Shown in pieces: positions 1-6,670 of a stretch of DNA of 17,468 bases; position 1 is the stretch's first letter, and every line of letters begins with the position of its first letter. Below the pieces are notes generated by a model. That model did no database searches. It saw nothing but the letters and a program-made list of their open reading frames with translations, and was not told the origin of the DNA. Source of the stretch: Oscillospiraceae bacterium (GTDB lineage: Bacteria > Bacillota_A > Clostridia > Oscillospirales > Oscillospiraceae); the NCBI GenBank assembly GCA_902795095.1, contig CADBKB010000038.1:1-17468 (forward strand), read 5' to 3'. The position numbers and the translations under genes are program-made.

Positions 1-1246
1 GGTGGAAGAAGATGCTGCCGCCGCAGAAGTCATAATTCTTGATGTAATCCTGCAGCAGGTACATTTTGGCAAAGGACTCCATGTCGATGTAGTCGGCATA
101 GTAGCCTCCCTGACTGTTGTAGCCGTCCGGGGAACGCATGGCGTCCCAGACCTCCTGGGTGTAGATCTCGGTGGGCGCCGCGTCAGTGAAAAAAGAATCC
201 ACGCTCTCCTCGCCGCCCAGCAGATTGTCGCCGATCTTCTTGACGGTGATTCGGTTGTAATCATACTCCGCAGGTCTGGAGGAATAGATCAGGCCATCCA
301 GATCGAAGCTGGGATCGCCGCCGTCCTCCACGGGATCTTCCTTATAGTTGTCATTCTCGATCAGGAAGCCGTCCTTGGGCACAAAGGAGTCGTACTTGGG
401 CGAAATGAGATAGATGCCCAGGTACTTGCCATTCATCCAGACGTCGGCCTGGGCGGTGTCCAGACCGACGCCCATGGCATGAGCCATGTCGTAGCCGAGC
501 TGATCGCGCAGCAGGCTGGGCTCGTCACAGTTGGCAAGGAAGGACCACTTCTTCGTTTTGTCACAGTCGATGCCCAGAAGCTTGACCTTGCTGTCCAGGG
601 TGACGTTGTAGGGCTTTTTCGTCCGGGCTACCATCCAGGAAGAGTTGCCGCGGCCTTTCATCTGGGGCATCGCATACTTCACACCGTCGATATAGATTTC
701 GCCGGTGCAGGTGGTGTTGTGATCGGAGTCGCCGTTCATGGCGGCGATGGTGCCCTGGCTCTCGTCGATCTCGATGAAGATCGGCGGCACGGTCTGAGAG
801 CCCTGATAGGTGGTCACTTCGAACTGGGCCGTTCCGCCGGCTTCATTGGTGAAGGTGATGGTCTTCGTCGTGCCGGGGGCTGGAACGGGCAGGGTGCCGC
901 TGACATAGCTCAGTCCGTCGACGGTGGCTTCCAGCCCGTCGTCCCAGGAGAAGAAGCATGCCTCAACCGCCGCGTTGCCGGGCAGGTAGAGCTGATAGCC
1001 GGAGGAGGTCCCGCCTCCGCCGCCGGGCCATCCGCCGCCCGGGAAGCCTCCGCCGCCGCAGCCGCCCCCGCCGGCGCCGGTCTGGTTGAGCTCGATGCGG
1101 CTGGGTATGCCGTTGGTTTCGCTGGGGGATACCCACAGGGTGGCGGGCAGATCGCCCTCCGCCGCCATGGCCGGCGCTGCGATCGCCGCGAGCATGGATA
1201 TCATCATGCATGCCACGAGCAGCATAGAGATGGTTCTACGTTTCAT
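1..1246 (-). CDS. Secreted CotH-kinase-like protein (3' end beyond window)
   Basis: The minus strand is open from an ATG at 1246 to the window edge (415 codons), so the C-terminus is missing. An AAAGGAGG site lies just upstream. Residues 1-28 form a signal peptide (MKRR, hydrophobic core, APAMA cleavage motif). A glycine-rich linker fills residues 57-80, followed by a beta-rich stretch. The CotH-like domain begins near residue 175, with RGNSSW (200-205), KKPYNV (211-216), a KKWSFLAN block and LLRDQLGYD. The last visible segment (NYDFCGGSIFFHH) resembles the region leading into the catalytic loop of the CotH family (spore-coat protein kinases and relatives). The family assignment rests on these motifs. 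Kinase activity cannot be judged because the metal-binding C-terminal lobe is outside the window. Substrate unknown; exported and possibly surface-associated. A long plus-strand ORF over the same DNA is an antisense shadow. Confidence 0.85.
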   Translation of the reverse strand, partial: MKRRTISMLLVACMMISMLAAIAAPAMAAEGDLPATLWVSPSETNGIPSRIELNQTGAGGGGCGGGGFPGGGWPGGGGGTSSGYQLYLPGNAAVEACFFSWDDGLEATVDGLSYVSGTLPVPAPGTTKTITFTNEAGGTAQFEVTTYQGSQTVPPIFIEIDESQGTIAAMNGDSDHNTTCTGEIYIDGVKYAMPQMKGRGNSSWMVARTKKPYNVTLDSKVKLLGIDCDKTKKWSFLANCDEPSLLRDQLGYDMAHAMGVGLDTAQADVWMNGKYLGIYLISPKYDSFVPKDGFLIENDNYKEDPVEDGGDPSFDLDGLIYSSRPAEYDYNRITVKKIGDNLLGGEESVDSFFTDAAPTEIYTQEVWDAMRSPDGYNSQGGYYADYIDMESFAKMYLLQDYIKNYDFCGGSIFFH

Positions 1247-1295
1247 TTGCAGCCTCCTTTGCTCCGAGACGCCTGCTTTTTCGCGGGCTGTTGCC

Positions 1296-1324
1296 CATAT
1301 ACTCTCAGTTTGACATTAGCACAA
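1296..1324 (-). promoter_or_regulatory. Possible sigma-A promoter for the CotH-like gene
   Basis: On the minus strand TTGTGC (1319-1324) and TATATG (1296-1301) are separated by 17 bases. Both boxes match consensus only partly; an alternative TTGAAA box lies further upstream. Position, about 50 bases before the start codon, is suitable. Confidence 0.35.
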
Positions 1325-1355
1325 TCCAATGTATATTTCAATACGAATGATGGAA

Positions 1356-1399
1356 TAAAAAAACAAAAACCGCCGCAAAACCATTCGTTTTGCGGCGGT
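1356..1399 (-). terminator. Intrinsic terminator downstream of secG
   Basis: Read on the minus strand, a perfect 12-bp stem (1388-1399 with 1369-1380) with a 7-base loop is followed by a T-rich run (1356-1368, TTTTGTTTTTTT-like). It lies directly after the secG stop codon and separates secG from the CotH-like gene. Confidence 0.9.
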
Positions 1400-1412
1400 C
1401 GGCTCGATGAAA

Positions 1413-1649
1413 TTACAGCAGGGACAGGGCCAGGGTGGTCAGCAGCCACACGGCGGCGACCCACTTGGTGCTGTTGGCAAGCTTGGCGTCCCAGGAGCGG
1501 TTCTTATTCTTGCTCATGAAGGAGTCCGAGTTGCCGGCGATGGCGCCGGAAAGGCCCGCGGACTTGCCGGACTGGAACAGAACGATGACGATCAGCGCCA
1601 GCGCGGAAATCAGCATAACGACGGTGCAGATGATTCTTAAAGCTTCCAT
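1413..1649 (-). CDS. secG: Preprotein translocase subunit SecG
   Basis: A 78-residue protein, the usual size for SecG. It has two hydrophobic helices (about residues 3-24 and 56-77) joined by a polar, glycine-rich loop containing the conserved FQSGKSAGLSGAI-type segment. SecG is the small third subunit of the SecYEG channel and aids SecA-driven export across the cytoplasmic membrane. The start ATG at 1649 follows a GGAGG site. It has its own promoter just upstream and a strong terminator after it, so it is probably transcribed alone or together with some read-through from prfB. Confidence 0.95.
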   Translation of the reverse strand: MEALRIICTVVMLISALALIVIVLFQSGKSAGLSGAIAGNSDSFMSKNKNRSWDAKLANSTKWVAAVWLLTTLALSLL

Positions 1650-1722
1650 GGTTTACCTCCAAAATGTACCGCTGTCCGGCGCCCGGCGCGCGGAGTCGGA
1701 ATGAATTCAAAATAGCTTGACT

Positions 1723-1751
1723 ATTATAGCAAAGCGGTTTCTGATTTGCAA
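1723..1751 (-). promoter_or_regulatory. secG promoter (extended -10)
   Basis: Minus strand: TTGCAA (1746-1751), 17-base spacer, perfect TATAAT (1723-1728) preceded by TG at the extended -10 position. It lies in the prfB-secG gap, about 75 bases before the secG start. Confidence 0.75.
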
Positions 1752-1774
1752 GGCTTTTTCTTGCATTTTTTCAA

Positions 1775-2899
1775 TTATTTTGTCACCCAGGTCCCGGTGG
1801 CGGCGCAGGTGAGATAGGCGTTGATGAATCCGTCGAGGTCGCCGTCCATGACAGCGTTGATGTTGGTCATCTCGTAGCCGGTGCGGGTATCCTTTGCCAG
1901 GGTGTAGGGCATGAAGACATAGTTGCGGATCTGGCTGCCCCATTCGATCTTCTGCTGGGCGCCCTTGATGTCGGAGATCTTTTCCAGATGCTCGCGTTCC
2001 TTGATCTCCACCAGCTTCGAGCGCAGCATGCGCATGCAGGTCTCCTTGTTCTGGAACTGGTCGCGTTGGGTCTGACAGGAGACCACGATGCCCGTGGGCT
2101 TGTGGATCAGCCGGACAGCGGAGGAGGTTTTGTTGATGTGCTGGCCGCCGGCGCCGGAGGAGCGGTAGACCTGCATCTCAATGTCCTCGGGGCGGATCTC
2201 CACGTCGGCGGAATCGTCGGCGATCTCGGGAATGACCTCCACCGCGGCGAAGGAGGTCTGACGGCGGGCGTTGGCGTCGAAGGGGGAGATACGCACCAGA
2301 CGGTGCACGCCGTTCTCGCTCTTGAGGAAGCCGTAGGCATTCTCGCCCTCCACGAGGATGCTGGCGGATTTGATGCCGGCCTCGTCGCCGTCGAGGTAGT
2401 CGAGAATCTTATAGGTGAAGTCGTGGGCTTCCACCCAGCGGGTGTACATGCGGTAGAGCATCTGGGCCCAATCCTGGGCTTCGGTACCGCCGGCGCCGGC
2501 CTGGAAGGAGACGATGGCGTTGTTGGCGTCGTAGTCGCCGGTGAGCAGCGTCTGCAGGCGGGAGACCTCCATCTCATGCTCCAGCTCGGCATAGCCATCG
2601 GTGAGCTCGCCGAGCATGCTGTCGTCGTTTTCCTCCAGGGCCATCTCCACGATGGTCATGAGATCGTCCCATTGGGCGCACATCTTCTCGTATTTCTCCA
2701 CCTTGGTTTCCAGAGAACGGGTCTTGACGACGATTTTCTGGGATTTTGACGGATCATCCCAGAAGCCGGGGGCTTCCTGCATGGCGTGCAGCCGCTCAAG
2801 CTCGCTGTTGGCACCGTCGATATTGAGCGATTCTCGCAGATCTGCCAGGGCGGGCTTCAGGGCGTTCAGTTTTCCTTTGTACTCTTCAAATTGAATCAT
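1775..2899 (-). CDS. prfB: Peptide chain release factor 2 (RF2)
   Basis: A 374-residue class I release factor that reads UGA and UAA in the ribosomal A site and triggers peptidyl-tRNA hydrolysis. The anticodon-like tripeptide SPF (205-207) marks RF2 rather than RF1, and the GGQ catalytic motif is at 251-253 in GAGGQHINKTSSAVR. The N-terminal coiled-coil domain is complete. Many prfB genes carry an in-frame UGA near codon 25 with a +1 shift that autoregulates RF2. Here the frame is open throughout (codons 24-27 read TCG CTC AAT ATC), so that control is absent. The start ATG at 2899 has an AGGA about 10 bases upstream and a good promoter behind it. Confidence 0.97.
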   Translation of the reverse strand: MIQFEEYKGKLNALKPALADLRESLNIDGANSELERLHAMQEAPGFWDDPSKSQKIVVKTRSLETKVEKYEKMCAQWDDLMTIVEMALEENDDSMLGELTDGYAELEHEMEVSRLQTLLTGDYDANNAIVSFQAGAGGTEAQDWAQMLYRMYTRWVEAHDFTYKILDYLDGDEAGIKSASILVEGENAYGFLKSENGVHRLVRISPFDANARRQTSFAAVEVIPEIADDSADVEIRPEDIEMQVYRSSGAGGQHINKTSSAVRLIHKPTGIVVSCQTQRDQFQNKETCMRMLRSKLVEIKEREHLEKISDIKGAQQKIEWGSQIRNYVFMPYTLAKDTRTGYEMTNINAVMDGDLDGFINAYLTCAATGTWVTK

Positions 2900-2934
2900 A
2901 ATGGCTCATTCCTGTATCTCAGATTATCTATGAT

Positions 2935-2963
2935 AGTATATCGAAAAAAACGGCCCGTGTAAA
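2935..2963 (-). promoter_or_regulatory. prfB promoter
   Basis: Minus strand: TTTACA (2958-2963), 17-base spacer, TATACT (2935-2940). Each box has 5 of 6 consensus bases. It lies 35 bases upstream of the prfB start codon. Confidence 0.75.
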
Positions 2964-2990
2964 GGGCCAAAAACATGATTAAGAACGAAA

Positions 2991-3013
2991 GGATGGCGGG
3001 GTCCCCGCCATCC
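2991..3013 (-). terminator. Hairpin directly after the 29-codon ORF
   Basis: A near-perfect inverted repeat GGATGGCGG / CCGCCATCC (9-11 bp stem) starts one base past the mini-ORF stop codon. On the minus strand it is followed by TTTCGTTCTTAATC, a modest T-rich tail. It fits a terminator for the mini-ORF that also keeps transcription out of the prfB promoter. Confidence 0.6.
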
Positions 3014-3103
3014 TTATCTGGTGCTGACGTAAATATCCTCGTCGGCGAAGATCAGATCGTCAATGTCCTCCTGGGGAGCTTGCGTGATCCATTCGATGTT
3101 CAT
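3014..3103 (-). CDS. Small acidic 29-residue protein of unknown function
   Basis: Minus-strand ORF of 29 codons starting at ATG 3103, with an excellent GAAAGGAGG ribosome site 7-8 bases upstream and a TAA stop at 3014-3016. The peptide begins MNIEWITQAPQEDIDDL and is rich in Asp/Glu (8 acidic residues, a single Arg at the C-terminus). It has no Cys, no signal peptide and no membrane segment. A hairpin follows the stop immediately. Together these make a complete mini-gene although no family is recognised. A TAGAAT -10-like box sits at 3130-3135 but no convincing -35 is visible. It could be a small regulatory protein or a RiPP-type leader or precursor; no modification enzyme is encoded nearby. 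Confidence 0.55.
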   Translation of the reverse strand: MNIEWITQAPQEDIDDLIFADEDIYVSTR

Positions 3104-3176
3104 GTCGCGCCTCCTTTCTCAATGCTCCTATTCTATGCGCGGGGACCGGCAAAAATGCCAAATCGTTTTCGCGCGG

Positions 3177-3205
3177 TTGACAAACCCGCGCGCTTCGGAT
3201 AAAAT
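3177..3205 (+). promoter_or_regulatory. Promoter of the tRNA-Arg gene
   Basis: TTGACA (3177-3182), 17-base spacer, TAAAAT (3200-3205), 13 bases before the first tRNA base. This is close to the full sigma-A consensus, as expected for a stable RNA gene. Confidence 0.85.
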
Positions 3206-3218
3206 CATAGCAGGATCT

Positions 3219-3295
3219 GCCCACATAGCTCAGTTGGATAGAGCGGCCGCCTCCTAAGCGGCAGGTCAGAGGTTCGAGTCCTCCTGTGGGTGCCA
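3219..3295 (+). tRNA. tRNA-Arg (anticodon CCT)
   Basis: A full cloverleaf can be drawn. The acceptor stem is GCCCACA (3219-3225) with TGTGGGT; the D arm is GCTC/GAGC. The anticodon stem GCCGC/GCGGC closes the loop CTCCTAA, with anticodon CCT at 3253-3255. The T arm contains GGTTCGAGTCC. Discriminator G and an encoded CCA end at 3295. It decodes AGG. The first acceptor pair is a G-U wobble. Confidence 0.97.
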
Positions 3296-3423
3296 GTGCC
3301 GGAAGTCTTTGCGCGCAGAGGCTTTCGGCATTTACACTAAGTTTAACTATTATAACGCAATTCTTTTTAAAAATGTTGAACAAATTGTAAATAATTTACG
3401 ATTGAATGGCTGGGAGAATTCCC

Positions 3424-3452
3424 TTGCATGCCGTTCACTAATGTTGTATACT
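3424..3452 (+). promoter_or_regulatory. Promoter of the nucleotidyltransferase gene
   Basis: TTGCAT (3424-3429), 17-base spacer, TATACT (3447-3452), about 50 bases before the start codon. The rest of the 208-base gap after the tRNA is AT-rich, with no further gene recognised. Confidence 0.6.
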
Positions 3453-3503
3453 TATAGTAAGAATATCAGATTCTGCCGACGGGGCGTCGGAAAGGAGCAA
3501 GCA

Positions 3504-4241
3504 ATGAAATGTCTGATACTGGTCGCCGGCTATGCGACCCGAATGTATGCGCTGACGAGGGAGTACCCCAAGCCGCTTCTGAAGGTTCGGGACAAAGCCA
3601 TCCTGGATTGGCTGGCGGAGGACCTGCGGCGTTCTGATAAGATCGAGGAATATATCCTCATCACCAACCACAAGTTTTATGAGGAGTTCCGGCGCTGGGC
3701 ACAGAAGCAGCCCACCCCGATCCGCCTCATCGACAATGGCACCTGCACCAATGAAGAGCGCCTCGGCGCGGTGCGGGACATCCAGTTTGCCGTGGACGCC
3801 GCGGGGATCGACGACGATCTTCTGGTGGTGGCGGGGGACTATCTGACGGATTTCAGCATCACGCATTTCATCGACTATGCCTTCGAAAAGCAGACCTCCT
3901 GCATCATGCACTGCATTGAGCCGGATATCAAGAGCCTGCGCCGCAGCGGCGTGTGCGAGCTGGCGGAGGACGGGCGGCTGCTCTGCCTGGAGGAAAAGCC
4001 GGCGGAACCGAAAACCAACCTGTGCGCCCTGCCATTCTATTACTATACAGCAGCGGATGTGAAGAAAATCCGGACCGCCATTGCAGAGGGCTGCGGCACC
4101 GACGCGCCGGGCAGCCTCGTGAGCTGGATGTGCCAGAACAGCGTGGTATACAGCATGGAAATGCCGGGGCTGCACTTTGACGTGGGCGACCTGGAGAGCT
4201 ACGAGAAAGCCCAGGTAAATTTCCCCGGCATCCTGAAATGA
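3504..4241 (+). CDS. Sugar-phosphate nucleotidyltransferase-like protein
   Basis: A 245-residue protein of the NTP_transferase (RfbA/GlmU-like Rossmann) family. The N-terminus carries the nucleotide-binding signature in variant form, LVAGYATRMYALT followed by PKPLL (about residues 6-26). VAGDYLTDF (about 112-120) matches the metal-binding Asp region, and GVCEL and EEKP segments follow as in sugar nucleotidyltransferases. Such enzymes join a sugar or alditol phosphate to an NTP for surface polysaccharide or teichoic acid precursors. The substrate cannot be told, and no pathway partners are adjacent. The chosen ATG at 3504 has AAAGGAGC upstream; the longer open frame to 3309 runs back into the tRNA area and lacks a ribosome site. 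A terminator follows. Confidence 0.88.
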   Translation: MKCLILVAGYATRMYALTREYPKPLLKVRDKAILDWLAEDLRRSDKIEEYILITNHKFYEEFRRWAQKQPTPIRLIDNGTCTNEERLGAVRDIQFAVDAAGIDDDLLVVAGDYLTDFSITHFIDYAFEKQTSCIMHCIEPDIKSLRRSGVCELAEDGRLLCLEEKPAEPKTNLCALPFYYYTAADVKKIRTAIAEGCGTDAPGSLVSWMCQNSVVYSMEMPGLHFDVGDLESYEKAQVNFPGILK

Positions 4242-4251
4242 GAATACAGAA

Positions 4252-4279
4252 CCGGGATCGGATTTGTTTCCGATCCCGG
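4252..4279 (+). terminator. Terminator after the nucleotidyltransferase gene
   Basis: Perfect 11-bp stem CCGGGATCGGA / TCCGATCCCGG with a 6-base loop, 10 bases after the stop codon, followed by ATTTGCTTATT. The T-run is weak but the stem is strong. Confidence 0.75.
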
Positions 4280-4330
4280 ATTTGCTTATTCAGAACGATT
4301 CAGAATCCTTTGGCAACAGTCGGGGGGGAA

Positions 4331-4348
4331 ATGAAAACGTTATTTCAT
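4331..4348. repeat. Inverted repeat upstream of the island promoter (possible operator)
   Basis: ATGAAA-6-TTTCAT, a perfect 6-bp inverted repeat ending 8 bases before the -35 box at 4357. Position and symmetry suit an activator site or operator, but the arms are short and a chance match in AT-rich DNA is possible. Confidence 0.3.
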
Positions 4349-4356
4349 GTTTTTGA

Positions 4357-4385
4357 TTGACAATGAATTGATATAAATATATAAT
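4357..4385 (+). promoter_or_regulatory. Consensus sigma-A promoter of the AT-rich operon
   Basis: TTGACA (4357-4362), exactly 17 bases, TATAAT (4380-4385): a 12 of 12 match. Transcription would start near 4392, giving a leader of about 140 bases before the start codon at 4535. The 293-base gap 4242-4534 holds the preceding terminator, the inverted repeat, this promoter and the AT-rich leader. In the leader only a 6-codon ATG frame (4450-4470) is visible. Confidence 0.88.
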
Positions 4386-4534
4386 CATACACGGACAATG
4401 CCTATTGTGAACAGCTATTGTTTAACCTGAAACGATGAGAAGGGAGGGAATGAATAAATACGACTTATAGCAAAAAGGTATTATTCGAGGTGTTGTTTTT
4501 AATTCGTTTATCCACAATAATAAGGAGAAAACTA

Positions 4535-6041
4535 ATGAAAAAAGATTGCTTAACAAAAAAAAAAAATAATATCCCTGATGCTGACCGTTTCATTACTGGT
4601 TGGCCTTTTGCCTGCCTCTGTATTTGCAGAAACTGAAGTAGAAGAAGCCTCAGCATTTCAGCAGAAGGAATATATTGAAGAAGATACGGTTTTTGCAAGC
4701 GTGTTTGCAGAAGCTGATCAAGAATATATAGATGAAGACACATCGTTAAAAACGCTTGTTTTAGAGGAAGTTAATAATTCTTGTAACAATAATGAATTGA
4801 TCTGTGAATTGTTTGGCGTCTCTGAAAATGGGGGAAAGAATAATAGATTACTGGATTATTCATTTGATAGCAAAGGTGATCTTATTGAAATCGCCAAACC
4901 GCTTGATAACCGAAGAATTGACAAACAGTACTCAATAACTGAAACTGAAAAGAAAATGCCCATTATTGCTAACAAGGTAGCGACATTGTTTAACCTGGAT
5001 TATGAATACCAGATTTCTAAGCCTTTTGCTTTTGATGAAAACAGGGACTTTTTCTGCATTTCAAAAGAACTTGAAAATGGGATCATCAACGATTATCAAT
5101 CAGTAAAAATGTGCATGGATATGCGAACGCTCGAACTTGTCGTTGCACACAAGTTTAATTATGAACCCAATACACTGTATCCAGACATAACTAAGGAAGA
5201 GGCAATAAGAATTGCAAACTCCGAGTACGAGGAAGAATCAGAAAAAATAATACCTAGTTCTGTTTATCTTTCTTATGTAAGGCCAGAGAAGTATTGCAAT
5301 ACAAATGTGAGATATAAAACAGAAAACAGTTATCTGGCATACATGGTGGAGTATGATAACGGATCGGTCATTACTGTTGTAGACGCTGTTTCCGGAGAAG
5401 TAATAGGTCATGATATGCTCATGGGGGATGGCGCGAAGTGTTTTGTTATTAAGGAATCTCCAACAAAGGCGGACTATAATTATAGAAAAGGAAAAGGTAA
5501 TCCGGCACAAGTGGCCAGTTTTAATAGATGTCGTGAAGATAACTTGCGATGGGCGCAAGTGGGGTTTGCTAGATTGGGATACTCAGTAACAAATAATAAT
5601 CTATGCACAGGAAATATTTATGGTAACGTAAAGAATTGGATAAGAAATCAGCCAAATGCCTATGCTCTCTACATTAATTGCCATGGATCCCGTGATCATT
5701 TTTTGAGTTATTATAAGGCAGAAAATATAATCTTAAAAATTGAAGATGTAGTGGGGAATTGGCATTTTGTTTATTTGGATGCGTGCAATACTGCTATAGA
5801 TACTGCCTGGGCAGAAGAATTTAATATTTATGGTTATTCAAGAAGAGCGTATCTGGGCTGGAGTTCAACAGTATTATTATCTAACACACATGAGTTCAAT
5901 AGCTATTTCTGGGATTTATTGAATGGAACACGACCAGTACAAGATGCGGCTGTACGTGCAGCAGATCGTGTTCCAGGTCAGGGAACAACTCCGATTCGCT
6001 TCTGGGGTGACAATTCGTATAATGGAAGATCTTGGTCATAA
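4535..6041 (+). CDS. Secreted caspase-fold (clan CD-like) protein, frame interrupted at an A12 tract
   Basis: The long frame reads 4578-6041 (487 residues from an internal ATG without a ribosome site). The better start is ATG 4535, seven bases after AAGGAG. From 4535 the written sequence stays in the wrong frame past A12 (4555-4566) and stops at TGA 4634-4636 after 33 codons. One A fewer gives a 501-residue protein with a complete signal peptide: basic MKKDCLTKKK, hydrophobic ISLMLTVSLLVGLLP, then ASVFA. Numbered from 4578, residues 203-280 resemble PepSY-like inhibitory domains (TKEEAIRIA, VVDAVSGEVIG). Residues 345-487 show LYINCHGS (His369) and FVYLDACNT (Cys403), the His-Gly and Asp-Ala-Cys pattern of caspase, gingipain and CHAT peptidases. 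The composition is AT-rich, with AGA and ATA codons, unlike its neighbours, suggesting transfer. Cleavage activity and target are inferred or unknown. Confidence 0.75.
4555..4566 (+). repeat. Poly(A) tract of 12 in the signal-peptide coding region
   Basis: Twelve consecutive A residues lie between codon 7 (ACA) and the hydrophobic core of the signal peptide. Length 12 is off frame, stopping at 4634-4636. Length 11 or 14 joins the good start codon to the long frame. Length 13 stops at once at the TAA that follows the tract. Such a run is prone to replication slippage and to RNA polymerase slippage. Confidence 0.9.
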
Positions 6042-6055
6042 AAGGAAGGGATTAA

Positions 6056-6541
6056 ATGAAAAAATACGCATTATTGCTTATTTGCTTTTGTTTTCTTCTG
6101 CTGCTTGGATGCTCGCTGAAGGATCAGACGAGTCAATCCGCTGCAAATCAGGGCGTGAAAGACGCAGATGATGTGCAGACTCCGACATCAGAGGAGCTCG
6201 ACCCGATGGATAAAAAACCGGAAAAAGAGACTGCGCAGACATTTGCGATGACTGTCTATCAGGAGCCGGAAAAGACATTTCAAATCTCTGAAAAAGATAC
6301 TGCGCTGCTTGAAGAGCTGTTTGATCTTGACAGAATGGAGCAGATGCCGAGTACCTCAGAAAACGCGATTGGGTGTTGTTTTTGCAGGGGAGGAGAGATA
6401 TATATGTTGTCGAATACTCTGGATTATGTTGATGTTGAGATCCGAAACGCTGAGGATTCCTATTGCTATTACGCAAAATCACTCTCAGAAGAAGAAGCGG
6501 AGGCAGTGAAAACGTTGATTGAGAGCTATGTAAATCAATAA
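6056..6541 (+). CDS. Small lipoprotein of unknown function
   Basis: A 161-residue protein with a lipoprotein signal: MKKYALLLICFCFLLLLGC, with the lipobox LLLGC and Cys19 as the lipidated residue. A Ser/Asp/Glu/Pro-rich linker (about 20-65) precedes a small domain (about 70-161) with ISEKDTALLEELFDLD, CCFCRGGEIYMLSNTLDYVDVEI and a Glu-rich C-terminal helix (SLSEEEAEAVKTLI). I recognise no named family. The start lies 14 bases after the caspase-like gene with an AAGGAAGGG ribosome site and no promoter between, so the two form one operon. It would be anchored on the outer face of the membrane, a plausible place for a partner, receptor or inhibitor of the secreted protein; this role is inference. 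It is less AT-rich than the gene before it. Confidence 0.8.
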   Translation: MKKYALLLICFCFLLLLGCSLKDQTSQSAANQGVKDADDVQTPTSEELDPMDKKPEKETAQTFAMTVYQEPEKTFQISEKDTALLEELFDLDRMEQMPSTSENAIGCCFCRGGEIYMLSNTLDYVDVEIRNAEDSYCYYAKSLSEEEAEAVKTLIESYVNQ

Positions 6542-6632
6542 TCCGTGTCAGTTGCAGGTTGCTTCTTTATTGCAGGGACGGGAAGTCCTGAGGGAAATAA
6601 AGCCGTTTCATACCCTACATAAAAATAGAAAA

Positions 6633-6662
6633 CCGGCGGGGCTGCAAAAGCAGTCCCGCCGG
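6633..6662. terminator. Bidirectional terminator between the lipoprotein gene and ppaC
   Basis: A 13-bp stem (6633-6645 with 6650-6662) with an AAAA loop and one G-U/C-A position. On the minus strand it is followed by TTTTCTATTTTT and lies 8 bases after the ppaC stop. On the plus strand the tail is GATTGTTGTT. It serves both convergent operons, better for ppaC. Confidence 0.85.
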
Positions 6663-6670
6663 GATTGTTG

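Noticed and set aside
2..1519. 505-codon plus-strand ORF
   Set aside because: Antisense to the CotH-like gene and secG; low-complexity Gly/Val/His-rich product, no ribosome site, no family motif. High GC keeps the frame open.
1747..1775. Hairpin TGCAAG / CTTGCA followed by T-run on the plus strand
   Set aside because: Would be a plus-strand terminator but no plus-strand gene ends here; the stem is only 6 bp and overlaps the secG -35 box.
4450..4470. Six-codon leader ORF before the caspase-like gene
   Set aside because: The GGGAGGG is almost in contact with the ATG, so spacing is poor, and no attenuator structure follows; too short to support.
4578..4580. Internal ATG as the true start of the caspase-like gene
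   Set aside because: No ribosome site upstream, and the signal peptide would lack its basic N-region; the 4535 ATG with one base lost at the A-run fits far better.
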